Assembly (NCBI RefSeq): GCF_004217415.1
Contig: NZ_SHLI01000001.1
Location: 1,116,001-1,180,000 of the forward strand
DNA from: Spiribacter vilamensis
Lineage (GTDB): Bacteria > Pseudomonadota > Gammaproteobacteria > Nitrococcales > Nitrococcaceae
Direction of reading: 5' to 3'
Length of the DNA: 64,000 nucleotides
Every line of letters starts with the position of its first letter. Position 1 is the stretch's first letter. This document shows, piece after piece, positions 51,534 through 62,133 of this stretch. The position numbers were made by a program, and so were the translations under genes. The notes under the pieces are model-generated. The model was not told where the DNA came from, ran no database searches, and saw only the letters and a list, made by a program, of their open reading frames with translations.

Positions 51534-51539
51534 TGCCAC

Positions 51540-52340
51540 TCACCGATCGCCAGCGGTCCCGGTGGACTCCGTCTCCGGATCGTCCTGCAGGCCGCAGTCG
51601 TCGATATCGGGGATATCGCTGTCGTTCACCTCGGCGCCCAGCGACCGGAGCGCATCGCACATCTCCTGGAGACGCGCATCGGTCTGGTGGACGTGATCGA
51701 GGATGGCGTTGATCGCATTCGCGACCGGATCGGGCATGTCATGCGTTGCGCCGTAGGCATCGAAGCCGATCCGCCGCGCGGTTTCCGCCCGGCGCTGCTC
51801 GGTCTCCGTGAGGGGCGGCGCCTCCGAGGCGATACGTGCGACCCGCGCCGGGATTCCCACCATGGTGGCGTGCGCCGGGACATCCTTGACAACCACGGCA
51901 TTGGAGCCGATTCGGGCGCCCTCCCCGATGTCGAGCGGACCCAGCACCTTGGCGCCGGCCCCCACCACCACGTCATTGCCCAGCGTCGGGTGGCGTTTGC
52001 CGGCTCGCCATGACGTACCCCCGAGTGTCACGCCCTGATACAGCGTGCAGTCGTCACCGACCTCGGCGGTCTCGCCGATCACCACGCCCAGGCCATGATC
52101 GATGAAAAAGCGCCGCCCGATCCGCGCCCCGGGATGGATCTCGATCCCGGTGAGCAGGCGCGCGATCAACGACAGGAACCGGGCGATGATCCCCAGCCGG
52201 TGGTGCCACAGCCAGTGGTTCATACGGTGCAGTATCAGGGCATGGACACCCGGATAGCTGATCAGCACCTCGAAGTAGTTGCGTGCCGCGGGATCGCGGT
52301 CGAAGACGCAGCGGACGTCTTCACGAAGCCGTTTAAACAT
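51540..52340 (-). CDS. cysE: Serine O-acetyltransferase
   Basis: CysE acetylates serine, the first step of cysteine synthesis, feeding the adjacent desulfurase. It has 266 residues. The N-terminal helical part ([18 protein letters not shown]) is followed by a left-handed beta-helix with the active-site region [16 protein letters not shown] and QGVTLGGT. The C-terminal part is longer than in E. coli and very acidic ([19 protein letters not shown]). A -10 box lies 6 bases before the ATG with no ribosome site between, so the mRNA may be leaderless. Confidence 0.96.
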   Translation of the reverse strand: MFKRLREDVRCVFDRDPAARNYFEVLISYPGVHALILHRMNHWLWHHRLGIIARFLSLIARLLTGIEIHPGARIGRRFFIDHGLGVVIGETAEVGDDCTLYQGVTLGGTSWRAGKRHPTLGNDVVVGAGAKVLGPLDIGEGARIGSNAVVVKDVPAHATMVGIPARVARIASEAPPLTETEQRRAETARRIGFDAYGATHDMPDPVANAINAILDHVHQTDARLQEMCDALRSLGAEVNDSDIPDIDDCGLQDDPETESTGTAGDR

Positions 52341-52346
52341 AAAGCC

Positions 52347-52352
52347 AGTATA
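52347..52352 (-). promoter_or_regulatory. -10 element TATACT just before cysE
   Basis: TATACT on the minus strand ends 6 bases before the cysE ATG; a standard start would fall on the A of ATG. The -35 region is weak (GGCTGA at 17-base spacing). Confidence 0.4.
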
Positions 52353-52385
52353 CCCGGGTGGTGTCAGCGTCAGCCAGCAACGTGA

Positions 52386-53108
52386 TCAGGGGCGCAGTCT
52401 TTTGAGGAGGCCCCGCAGCAGATCAACCTCGTCCACGGTTGGCCGGGCCCGGTTAATGAAATTGCGCAGCCGCCGCAGCATGATCTCGCGCGGTCCGCGA
52501 CGGGTATAGCCACTGGCATCCGCCAGATACTCGAGCTGGCCGTGGAGGCCCTCGAGATGCTCGCCGGTCGCGAAAGGCGTGGCCCCCTCACCCGTGCCGG
52601 TACCGACGTCGACCGTCCCGGCGCGCGCCATGAACACCTCGTAGGCCATGATCTGGACGGCCGCCGCCAGGTTGAGCGCGGGATAGTCCGGATTGGCCGG
52701 GATGTGCACCAACCGATGGCAGCTTGCCAGCTCGGCATTGGTCAGGCCGGTGCGTTCGCGGCCGAAGAGCACCGCCACCGACCCGGATTCGGCGGCGATG
52801 GTTGCCGCCGCCTCACGGGGCGTCAGCGCGGGAACACCATCGCGGCGCGGCCGTGCAGTCAGACCAAGGCAAAGCCGGGTATCGGCCACCGCGTGGGCGA
52901 GATCGTCATGGTGATCGGCATTGGCGAGCACCGTATCGGCATGGGCGGCCATCGCCATCGCCTGATCATCGACCCGGCACTGCGGCGCCACGAGCACGAG
53001 ATGATCCAGGGCCATGGTGCGCATCGCCCGCGCGGTCGCGCCCAGGTTGCCGGAGTGCGATGTACCCACGAGAACGAAGCGGCAGTCGGGGCCTTGTGGA
53101 TCGGTCAA
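52386..53108 (-). CDS. trmJ: tRNA (cytidine/uridine-2'-O-)-methyltransferase TrmJ
   Basis: TrmJ is a SPOUT enzyme that 2'-O-methylates residue 32 of tRNAs. Motif 1 is VLVGTSHSGNLGATARAMRT, motif 2 VLFGRERTGLTNAEL and motif 3 ALNLAAAVQIMAYEV, forming the knotted SAM site. The C-terminal extension with MLRRLRNFINRA is typical. TTG at 53108 is chosen (240 residues) because AGGGAG lies 8 bases upstream. An ATG ten codons earlier (53138) has no ribosome site. It is divergent from suhB, a conserved arrangement, and upstream of cysE. Confidence 0.93.
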   Translation of the reverse strand: MTDPQGPDCRFVLVGTSHSGNLGATARAMRTMALDHLVLVAPQCRVDDQAMAMAAHADTVLANADHHDDLAHAVADTRLCLGLTARPRRDGVPALTPREAAATIAAESGSVAVLFGRERTGLTNAELASCHRLVHIPANPDYPALNLAAAVQIMAYEVFMARAGTVDVGTGTGEGATPFATGEHLEGLHGQLEYLADASGYTRRGPREIMLRRLRNFINRARPTVDEVDLLRGLLKRLRP

Positions 53109-53166
53109 AACACGAACTCCCTGGTTTGCTGTTATCATTTGCGGCTTCAGTTTTCAGGATCAAGCC

Positions 53167-53964
53167 ATGCAACCGATGATCAACGTTGCGACGCGTGCCG
53201 CTCGCAGCGCCGGCAATATTATTGTCCACCATATCAACCGGCTCGACCGCGTGAATGTCGAGGCGAAGGGCGAAAACGATTTCGTCAGCGACGTCGACCG
53301 AATGGCCGAGGACGAAATCCGCGCCTCGCTCAAGCAGGCCTACCCGGACCATGCGGTGGTCGGCGAGGAGCGCGGCGGCGAGGAAAACGCCGACTATGTC
53401 TGGGTGGTTGATCCGCTGGACGGCACACTCAACTACCTGCGCGGCATTCCCCACTGCGCCGTGTCCATCGCGCTCAAGTACCGCGGCGCCCTCGAGGCCG
53501 GCATCATCTATGATCCGCTCCGTCAGGAACTCTGGACCGCGAAGCGTGGCGGAGGTTGCACGTTCGAGGGACGGCGCATGCGCATCCAGGCGCGCCCGTC
53601 ACTGGACAACGCCCTGCTCGGCACCGGCTTCCCGCTCAGACTGCGGCAGTATCACGAGGCCTACCTGGGGATGTTCGGGGATATCTTTGCACGCGCCGGC
53701 GATATCCGGCGTGCGGGCTCGGCAGCGCTGGACCTCGCCTACGTGGCCTGCGGTCGGCTGGACGGGTTCTGGGAAATCGGCCTGAAACCGTGGGACATGG
53801 CGGCCGGCGCGCTGATGATCCGCGAGGCGGGGGGCATCGTGGGCGATTTCGGTGGCGGCGACCGCTATCTCGACACCGGCAATATCGTCGCCGGCAGTCC
53901 GAAGCTGTTCGCCGATCTGGTCCGCACCATCGCCCCCCACCGCATGGAGGGGATCCGCGCCTGA
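53167..53964 (+). CDS. suhB: Inositol-1-monophosphatase family protein SuhB
   Basis: SuhB is a Mg-dependent inositol monophosphatase-fold protein that in E. coli also joins the ribosomal antitermination complex. It has 265 residues from ATG 53167, with AGGA 8 bases upstream. Metal ligands are visible: GEERGGE, DPLDGTLNY and WDMAAG. Family hallmarks such as ENDFVSDVDRMAE are present. The frame is open far upstream but overlaps trmJ on the other strand. Confidence 0.95.
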   Translation: MQPMINVATRAARSAGNIIVHHINRLDRVNVEAKGENDFVSDVDRMAEDEIRASLKQAYPDHAVVGEERGGEENADYVWVVDPLDGTLNYLRGIPHCAVSIALKYRGALEAGIIYDPLRQELWTAKRGGGCTFEGRRMRIQARPSLDNALLGTGFPLRLRQYHEAYLGMFGDIFARAGDIRRAGSAALDLAYVACGRLDGFWEIGLKPWDMAAGALMIREAGGIVGDFGGGDRYLDTGNIVAGSPKLFADLVRTIAPHRMEGIRA

Positions 53965-53971
53965 CGCCAAC

Positions 53972-54784
53972 TCAGGCGACGCTCTCTTTGGCCGTTCTCG
54001 ATGACGACGAGGACAGCGTCTCGCGGACATCACTCCAGCGCAGCAGGGACAGGTGGCCGTTATACGACTCCACCAGCGCCGTGCAGCTCTCTACCCAGTC
54101 ACCATCGTTGCAGTAAAGCACGCCCCGCTGCTCGACAATCTCGGCATGGTGGATGTGGCCGCATACCAGACCATCGACGCCGGCCTCCCGCGCCTCGTGC
54201 ACGAGCGCTTCCTCGTAGTTGGCGATGTAGCGCATGACGTTCTTGGTGCGCTGCTTGAGATAGGCGGCCAGCGACCAGTAGGGGCGATTGAAGACCTGCC
54301 GGATCCGGTTGACCCAGTGATTGGTGCGGATCAGCAACGCGTACATGCGACTGCCGAGCAGTGCGACCAGATGGCTGTACTGGACGACGGTATCGAAGTC
54401 GTCGCCATGCAGCACCAGCAGTTGACGGCCGTCGGCGCACTCGTGGGTAGCGCGCCGCTGAATGCTGATCCCCTCGATGGACATCCCGACGTAATCGCGC
54501 ATGATCTCGTCATGGTTCCCCGGGATATAGATCACCCGCGTACCCCGACGCGCCCGCTCGAGGATATTCTGCACCACCGCATTGTGGCTTTCGGGCCAGT
54601 TGAAGCGGCGGCGCCGCATCTCCCAGATATCGAGAATGTCACCAACCAGGTAGAGCGTCTCGCACTCAACGGACTGCAGGAAATCGAGCAGGAATTCGGC
54701 CTGCGCACCGCTGAACCCCAGGTGGGTATCGGAGATGAAAACGCTCCGGTAATGGAGCGGCCTGAGCATCTCGACGTCCGTCAT
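53972..54784 (-). CDS. UDP-2,3-diacylglucosamine diphosphatase-like metallophosphoesterase
   Basis: A calcineurin-type phosphoesterase related to LpxH/LpxH2. The metal motifs are in order: FISDTHLG (DxH), GDILDIW (GDxxD), PGNHDE (GNHD), LVLHGDDFD and CGHIHHAE (GHxH). It has 270 residues from ATG 54784, which has GAGGG 7 bases upstream. A longer frame from ATG 54880 would overlap secF and add a 32-residue polar extension; it also has a plausible ribosome site. Whether it makes lipid X or acts on another lipid or nucleotide is unknown. It is convergent with suhB. Confidence 0.85.
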   Translation of the reverse strand: MTDVEMLRPLHYRSVFISDTHLGFSGAQAEFLLDFLQSVECETLYLVGDILDIWEMRRRRFNWPESHNAVVQNILERARRGTRVIYIPGNHDEIMRDYVGMSIEGISIQRRATHECADGRQLLVLHGDDFDTVVQYSHLVALLGSRMYALLIRTNHWVNRIRQVFNRPYWSLAAYLKQRTKNVMRYIANYEEALVHEAREAGVDGLVCGHIHHAEIVEQRGVLYCNDGDWVESCTALVESYNGHLSLLRWSDVRETLSSSSSRTAKESVA

Positions 54785-54857
54785 GTCATCGCCCTCGTTG
54801 CTCACCTGGGCGGCATCGTACGTCGGCTTTGTGACCGCCTCGTGACGGTCACCCGAC

Positions 54858-55793
54858 TCAGGGTTGCTCTTCGTCGGCATCTTCGCCTTCCTTCGGCGGC
54901 GGGATCAGGTCTTCCTTGCTGACCCCCAGCGCCAGCGCCGCGGAACTCGCGACGTAGATCGACGAGTAGGTCCCCACCAGCACGCCGATGATCAGCGCGA
55001 CCGCAAACCCGCGGATGAGCTCGCCGCCCAGGAACACCAGTGCCAGGAGCACCAGCAGCGTGGTGAAACTGGTGACCAGCGTCCGCGGCAGCATCTGGTT
55101 GATCGACCGGTTGGTGATGCTCTCCGAGGTCCCCTTGCGGATGCGCAGGAAGTTCTCCCGTATTCGGTCGAAGACCACGATCGTATCGTTCAGCGAGTAA
55201 CCGATCACCGCGAGTAGTGCGGCCAGGACGGTCAGATCGAAGGTCATCCCGATACCGGCGAAGATCCCCAGCGTCACCACCACGTCGTGGACCACGGCCG
55301 CCACGGCGCCGATGGCGAAGCGGTACTCGAACCGGAACGCGACGTAGAGCAGGATCCCGCCCAGTGCGTAAATGAGCGCGAGACCGCCCTTCTCCGCCAG
55401 CTCCTCGCCGACCTGAGGGCCGACGAACTCGACACGACGCAGCTCGGCATCGGGATTTTCGGCGCGCAGGGTCTCGAGCACCGCATTGCTCAGCGAATCC
55501 CCCTGGCCAACGTCCGGGGCGAGCCGGATCAGGATGTCCCGTGCGGTGCCGAACGTCTGCACCACCGCGTCTTCATAGCCGCCCTCGTCGAGGGTCGCCC
55601 GCACATCGGCCAGCTCCACCGCCTCGGGATAGCCCACCTCGACCAGTGTCCCGCCCGTGAAATCGAGGCCGAGGTTGAGGCCGCGAATCATCAGGAAGGC
55701 GATGGCCGCGGCGACAAGCAACACCGTAAAGCCGGCCAGCTGACGGCGGTAGGCCATAAAAGTGATATCGGTCTCGCGCTTGAAGAAATCCAC
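54858..55793 (-). CDS. secF: Protein translocase subunit SecF
   Basis: SecF works with SecD to use the proton gradient for late protein export. It has 311 residues and six helices. GLDFTGGTLVEV and the helix-4 region IGYSLNDTIVVFDRIREN are diagnostic. The start is GTG at 55793 with GAGGAG about 7 bases upstream; the frame extends into secD but VDFFKRETDI is the conserved start. It has an acidic tail (GEDADEEQ). Confidence 0.96.
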   Translation of the reverse strand: MDFFKRETDITFMAYRRQLAGFTVLLVAAAIAFLMIRGLNLGLDFTGGTLVEVGYPEAVELADVRATLDEGGYEDAVVQTFGTARDILIRLAPDVGQGDSLSNAVLETLRAENPDAELRRVEFVGPQVGEELAEKGGLALIYALGGILLYVAFRFEYRFAIGAVAAVVHDVVVTLGIFAGIGMTFDLTVLAALLAVIGYSLNDTIVVFDRIRENFLRIRKGTSESITNRSINQMLPRTLVTSFTTLLVLLALVFLGGELIRGFAVALIIGVLVGTYSSIYVASSAALALGVSKEDLIPPPKEGEDADEEQP

Positions 55794-55803
55794 AAGCGTC
55801 TCC

Positions 55804-57663
55804 TCAGATGGCCAGGCGGACGCCGCGACGTCCACCGTAAATCAGGTTGACGACGGCCCGCGTGCCCAGGATCGCCGTGAACATCGAGCTCACGATGCCG
55901 ATCGACAGCGTGACCGCGAATCCCTTGACCGGACCGCTGCCGAACGCGAACAGCACGACGGCCGCGATGAGGGTGGTCACGTTGGCATCGGCGATGGTCG
56001 ACAGGGCCTTGCCATAACCCGCCTCGATGGCCTGCTGGGCACTGCTGCCGCCCCGCAGCTCCTCGCGGATGCGCTCGTAGATCAGCACGTTGGCGTCAAC
56101 GGCCATTCCCACCGTCAGCACAATCCCGGCGATCCCGGGCAGGGTCAGGGTCGCCTGCAGCAACGAGAGCACCGCCACGATCAGCACCAGGTTGGCCACG
56201 AGGGCCATATTGGCGATCAGACCGAAGACCTTGTAATAGGCGGCCATGAAGGCAACGACCAGCAGGAAACCGACCGCGACCGCGGCAATGCCCTGGTTGA
56301 TGTTCTCCTGCCCAAGACTCGGGCCGATGGTGCGTTCCTCGACAATCTGCATGGGCGCCGCCAGCGAACCCGCCCGCAACAGCAGTGCGAGGTTGCGAGC
56401 CTCGCGCGAGTTATCCAGACCCGAGATGCGGAAACGGCTGCCGAGCTGCTCCTGGATGCGGGCGATGTTGATGACTTCTTCGGTCTGGACCTGTTCGCGG
56501 ATCACCTCGCCATCCACGCGACGCGGCTGGATCTGGTTTTCCTTGAAGAGGACCGCCATGTGATCGCCAACACGGTCACTGGTCACACGATTCATGACAC
56601 TGCCACCGCTGCCACTCAGGCGAATGTTCACCTGGGGCTGGCCGGTCTGGGTATCGAGTCCCGAGGAGGCGTCGGTGATCGCCTCACCGGTAATGATCAC
56701 CTCCCGCTCGAGCAGCACGAGACCACCATCGCGTTCGGGGAATCGCTCGGTACCCGGCGGCACGGGATCATCCTCGTCGCCGCGATAGGGGAAGTTGGAG
56801 GAATCCACCATCCGGAACTCGAGGGTGGCCGTCGCCCCGATGATCTCCTTCGCGCGGGCTGTATCCTGCACACCCGGCAGCTGCACGACGATGCGGGTCA
56901 GACCCTGGCGCTGGATCACCGGCTCGGCCACGCCCAGCTCGTTGACCCGGTTGCGCAGGGTGGTCATGTTCTGCCCGACGGCGGCGTCACGAACTTCGCG
57001 CTGTTTGTCCTTGCTCAGCGTCGCCACCAGCTCCGGTGAGTCGTCGATCGTCTCGGCGCTGAACTCGAGATCCAGATAATCCGACGTCAGCTCGGACCGC
57101 GCCGCATCCCGGGTCCCGGCATCGACGAACGCCAGATGGACCGCGCGCCCCTCGACACTCGCGTCGCGATAGCGAATATCCGCCTCCCGCAACTGGCGAC
57201 GGAATTCATCACGGTAGCCGGTCATGGTCTGATCGATGACGGCATCAACATCCACGTCCATCAGGAAGTGGACACCGCCGCGCAGGTCCAGCCCCAGGTA
57301 CATCGGCTGTCCACCCACGCCCCGCAGCCACTCCGGCGTGGCCGGCGCCAGGTTGAGCGCCACCGTGTAATCGCCGCCAAGCGCCAGTGCCAACTCGTCG
57401 GCGGCACGCACCTGGGCATCGGGGCTGCCGAGCCGGAGCAGGAGATGGTCATCGGTGATCTCGCTGTCCTGCACCCGGATACCATCCGCCGACAGGCGAT
57501 CGCGTATCCGCTCACGGACCTCGGAGGTCGGCGTGCCGCCCTCGGCATTGCTGATCTGTAGCGCCGGATCCTGACCGAACAGATTAGGCAGCGCATAGAG
57601 ACAGCCGGCGGCAATCACGGCCACCACCAGCACATACTTCCAGAGCGGATAGCGATTCATCAT
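55804..57663 (-). CDS. secD: Protein translocase subunit SecD
   Basis: SecD is the larger partner of SecF. It has 619 residues. The first helix (MMNRYPLWKYVLVVAVIA) is followed by the large periplasmic P1 domain (YLGLDLRGGVHFLMDVD) and a C-terminal block of helices with GMAVDANVLIYERIREEL, which holds the proton-coupling Asp. The start abuts the yajC stop (TAAATG). It belongs to the queA-tgt-yajC-secD-secF operon. Confidence 0.97.
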   Translation of the reverse strand: MMNRYPLWKYVLVVAVIAAGCLYALPNLFGQDPALQISNAEGGTPTSEVRERIRDRLSADGIRVQDSEITDDHLLLRLGSPDAQVRAADELALALGGDYTVALNLAPATPEWLRGVGGQPMYLGLDLRGGVHFLMDVDVDAVIDQTMTGYRDEFRRQLREADIRYRDASVEGRAVHLAFVDAGTRDAARSELTSDYLDLEFSAETIDDSPELVATLSKDKQREVRDAAVGQNMTTLRNRVNELGVAEPVIQRQGLTRIVVQLPGVQDTARAKEIIGATATLEFRMVDSSNFPYRGDEDDPVPPGTERFPERDGGLVLLEREVIITGEAITDASSGLDTQTGQPQVNIRLSGSGGSVMNRVTSDRVGDHMAVLFKENQIQPRRVDGEVIREQVQTEEVINIARIQEQLGSRFRISGLDNSREARNLALLLRAGSLAAPMQIVEERTIGPSLGQENINQGIAAVAVGFLLVVAFMAAYYKVFGLIANMALVANLVLIVAVLSLLQATLTLPGIAGIVLTVGMAVDANVLIYERIREELRGGSSAQQAIEAGYGKALSTIADANVTTLIAAVVLFAFGSGPVKGFAVTLSIGIVSSMFTAILGTRAVVNLIYGGRRGVRLAI

Positions 57664-58047
57664 TTACTTGGACTTTTTGCCCTTGCCGGAGTCGTCCTTG
57701 ATGGCAGCATCGGCCTTGTCGAGACCGGCCTTCATCGCGCCCTTGGGCAGGACCTGGGCGACCGCGCTTTTCTGCATGCGAACATCCACGCCCTCGGCGA
57801 GGGTGAGATTGGCGTAGGTATCACCGACCTCGCTGATACGGCCGACGAGTCCGCCGTTGGTGAGCACTTCGTCGCCCTTCGACAGCTCGGCAACCAGCTT
57901 TTTGTGCTCCTTGGCGCGCTTTTGCTGCGGACGGATCAGCAGGAAGTAGAAGATCACGATCAGGGCAATGGGAAAGATCAGTCCGGTAAGACCGGCGCCG
58001 GGCTGGCCACCCGACTGTGCGAGCGCGTCGCTGATAAAGAAGTCCAT
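57664..58047 (-). CDS. yajC: Sec translocon accessory protein YajC
   Basis: YajC is a single-helix protein (about residues 20-38) of the SecDF-YajC complex. It has 127 residues. IRPQQKRAKEHK after the helix and GDEVLTNGGLVGRI are typical. The Lys-rich C-terminus (KGKKSK) is cytoplasmic. It lies between tgt and secD. Confidence 0.95.
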   Translation of the reverse strand: MDFFISDALAQSGGQPGAGLTGLIFPIALIVIFYFLLIRPQQKRAKEHKKLVAELSKGDEVLTNGGLVGRISEVGDTYANLTLAEGVDVRMQKSAVAQVLPKGAMKAGLDKADAAIKDDSGKGKKSK

Positions 58048-58077
58048 GGGGTTTCTCCTTGGGATTAAAGGCTCGGA

Positions 58078-60227
<2,150 letters not shown>

Positions 60228-60235
60228 GCAGTGCT

Positions 60236-60243
60236 GTTATACT
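60236..60243. promoter_or_regulatory. Overlapping divergent -10 boxes of queA and tRNA-Leu(CAA)
   Basis: GTTATACT reads as TATACT (60238-60243) for the plus-strand tRNA, 10 bases before its 5' end, and as TATAAC (60236-60241) for queA on the minus strand. The -35 boxes are weak on both sides. Confidence 0.45.
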
Positions 60244-60253
60244 TTTGGCCATT

Positions 60254-60340
60254 GCCGAGGTGGCGGAACAGGTAGACGCGCCGGATTCAAAATCCGGTTC
60301 TCGCAAGAGAGTGCGGGTTCGAGCCCCGCCCTCGGCACCA
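60254..60340 (+). tRNA. tRNA-Leu (anticodon CAA)
   Basis: An 87-base class II tRNA with encoded CCA. The acceptor is GCCGAGG/CCTCGGC (end ...CTCGGCACCA), the anticodon stem CCGGA/TCCGG holds TTCAAAA (CAA), the variable arm is long and the T-loop is GGTTCGAGCC. It reads UUG. Confidence 0.94.
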
Positions 60341-60358
60341 TTATTCGCGGCTTGAGTG

Positions 60359-60511
60359 TTACTCGTTGCGGTCAGCACTGCTCTCGAGTGCCTGGCCCGC
60401 CTTCTGGATGTCCTTGCCGGCACCCTCCATGGTGTTGCATCCAGTGATCAGGATGATGACGAGCGTAATGCCGGCAAGATTGAGCGTCTGACGAAAGTTG
60501 AATACGGGCAT
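60359..60511 (-). CDS. Entericidin-type small lipoprotein
   Basis: A 50-residue lipoprotein precursor with a hydrophobic signal (LAGITLVIILITGC; lipobox Cys about residue 25). The mature part is short: NTMEGAGKDIQKAGQALE, the entericidin A/B pattern. The ATG at 60511 follows GGAGG by 8 bases; two upstream ATGs are less likely. An extended -10 (TGCTATCAT, 60546-60554) is upstream. In E. coli entericidin B is stationary-phase induced and linked to lysis or envelope stress; no antidote pair is obvious here. Confidence 0.85.
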   Translation of the reverse strand: MPVFNFRQTLNLAGITLVIILITGCNTMEGAGKDIQKAGQALESSADRNE

Positions 60512-60545
60512 GGTGAGCGCCTCCATTGGTCGACCGTGCAACCGA

Positions 60546-60554
60546 ATGATAGCA
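60546..60554 (-). promoter_or_regulatory. Extended -10 promoter of the entericidin-type gene
   Basis: TGCTATCAT on the minus strand with a weak -35; the form is compatible with sigma-70 or sigma-S use. Confidence 0.4.
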
Positions 60555-60591
60555 AGCGGGGTGCCCCCTGTGGCATCACTGGCCAGACGGA

Positions 60592-60600
60592 TGCTAAACT
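60592..60600 (+). promoter_or_regulatory. Extended -10 promoter of tRNA-Ala
   Basis: TGCTAAACT lies 14 bases before the tRNA-Ala 5' end; the -35 is weak. It diverges from the entericidin promoter. Confidence 0.4.
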
Positions 60601-60614
60601 TTCGTTTCTTGAAT

Positions 60615-60690
60615 GGGGCCGTAGCTCAGCCGGGAGAGCGTCGCGTTCGCAACGCGAAGGTCAGGGGTTCGATCCCCCTCGGCTCCACCA
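60615..60690 (+). tRNA. tRNA-Ala (anticodon CGC)
   Basis: A 76-base tRNA with encoded CCA. The acceptor is GGGGCCG/CGGCTCC with the G3-U70 alanine identity pair. The anticodon stem TCGCG/CGCGA holds TTCGCAA (CGC), which reads GCG. The T-loop GGTTCGATCC is standard. Confidence 0.95.
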
Positions 60691-60704
60691 TTACTCTAGC
60701 CGAA

Positions 60705-62114
60705 TCATGTTTGCGCCAGGCGGAACACATTCTTGCCGCTTCTTTTAGCGCTATACATCGCCTCGTCGGCTTTGCCGATTAATGTCTCCATATCGTCACC
60801 GTGCTGCGGGTATATCGCTATACCAACGCTCGCGCCCACCGTCGCCATAGCGCCATTGCAGTAGAAAGGCCTCGAAACATTGTCGATGACGTTAAGTGCG
60901 ACGGTCTCCGCACCGTTATTCGACTTGATATCGTCCAGCTGTATGACGAATTCGTCACCACCGACCCGGGCAACAATATCAGACCCGCGGAGGCAGTTTT
61001 TGAGACGATCGGCGATTTGCCTCAACAGGTGGTCGCCAGCCTGATGCCCTAAATCGTCGTTAATCGGCTTGAAGCCATCGATATCCACGAAGAGAAGCGC
61101 ACCACTATTTCCCTTTCGACTTGCGCTCGCAATCATGGAATGACTGATATCCTTGAATAACCGCATATTGGGAAGACCAGTCAATTCGTCATACATCGAC
61201 TGCATGTAGAGCGTCGTTTTTTCCTTGTGGGCCAGACCTATAAATATACTGGAAATAACGGAAACACAGAATATGACCTGTCCTTCCAGGGATGTATAAC
61301 CGGACTGGTCATAAGTTATATACAGGAAGAACGCGAACAGATTTCCGAGGAAAACATACACCAACCCCGGACATAGACCCCATTTCACGGAAGCCCAGAT
61401 CATGGGTATGATGAGAAAGTAATAATAGTTCGAGAAACCTTGGCTAACGCCGCCCAGTGAGACAAACGTGAACGCGAGGGCGAAAACGAAAAAAAGCGCC
61501 AACATCCTGTCCGTTGCGAAAAATTCGCATAGAACATCCGATTTGAGCCGACCCATTCCTGTTTTTCGTGCATGAACGAAGAGCATGAAGAGCGGCAGGA
61601 TAAAAACTGCGCCGGTTAGATTCCCGACGAAAAAAGGAGATGTGGAAGCAACCCATGCCAGGCTGTATGAGCTGAGCGGTTCATCGATATCGAGATTGAA
61701 AAAGATAGACGAAAGCATCGCAGTCACGATGGACGCTGCAATAGCGGAATAAAGGAATCCCGATTGAAAAACATCGCCGCCCTTCGTAACTTTTCTGAGA
61801 ATCAACCCCGCAGCCGCGTAAATAATAAATTGCCTGAGATCAGGCACGAGCATATCAATGTTGTAATTCAGCAGATCACGCTGCGGCAGCCCTCCAGCAA
61901 GAATCGCCAGGAAGTGAACCGGTAAATACCTTGGGCCAAGGTAATACACGAGGAACATCGCGAATCCGGAGGGTGGATAGAACGCACTCAGCCCTTTTTG
62001 CACCGCAAAAAAATAGGCCACCTGATTGAGAACCCAGAACGAAACGATAAAAAACACGGAGTTTTTCAGGTAATCGATCAAGGCATCTATATTTGGCTCC
62101 CGCAGAACAGCCAT
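60705..62114 (-). CDS. MASE1-GGDEF diguanylate cyclase
   Basis: A membrane-bound c-di-GMP synthase of 469 residues. About residues 15-300 form a MASE1-like sensor with around eight helices (FYPPSGFAMFLVYYLGPRY is a MASE1-like loop). A GGDEF domain follows (about 310-469) with an intact active site GGDEF (385-389), an I-site RGSD (R376) and LTGLPNMRLF. It is clearly AT-richer than its neighbours: bases 61201-61260 hold 25 G+C of 60. This could mean transfer or relaxed composition. It starts 19 bases after the LapD-like gene and is probably co-transcribed with it. The sensed signal is unknown. Confidence 0.92.
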   Translation of the reverse strand: MAVLREPNIDALIDYLKNSVFFIVSFWVLNQVAYFFAVQKGLSAFYPPSGFAMFLVYYLGPRYLPVHFLAILAGGLPQRDLLNYNIDMLVPDLRQFIIYAAAGLILRKVTKGGDVFQSGFLYSAIAASIVTAMLSSIFFNLDIDEPLSSYSLAWVASTSPFFVGNLTGAVFILPLFMLFVHARKTGMGRLKSDVLCEFFATDRMLALFFVFALAFTFVSLGGVSQGFSNYYYFLIIPMIWASVKWGLCPGLVYVFLGNLFAFFLYITYDQSGYTSLEGQVIFCVSVISSIFIGLAHKEKTTLYMQSMYDELTGLPNMRLFKDISHSMIASASRKGNSGALLFVDIDGFKPINDDLGHQAGDHLLRQIADRLKNCLRGSDIVARVGGDEFVIQLDDIKSNNGAETVALNVIDNVSRPFYCNGAMATVGASVGIAIYPQHGDDMETLIGKADEAMYSAKRSGKNVFRLAQT

Positions 62115-62133
62115 TGCGGACTCCCTGTCCCGT

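Noticed and set aside
60359-60511. Entericidin toxin-antidote pair
   Set aside because: Only one small lipoprotein gene is present; no second copy lies nearby.
60615-60690. tRNA-Ala as the attachment site of an island carrying the AT-rich cyclase
   Set aside because: No integrase and no repeated tRNA 3' end were seen up to 64000, so there is no direct support.
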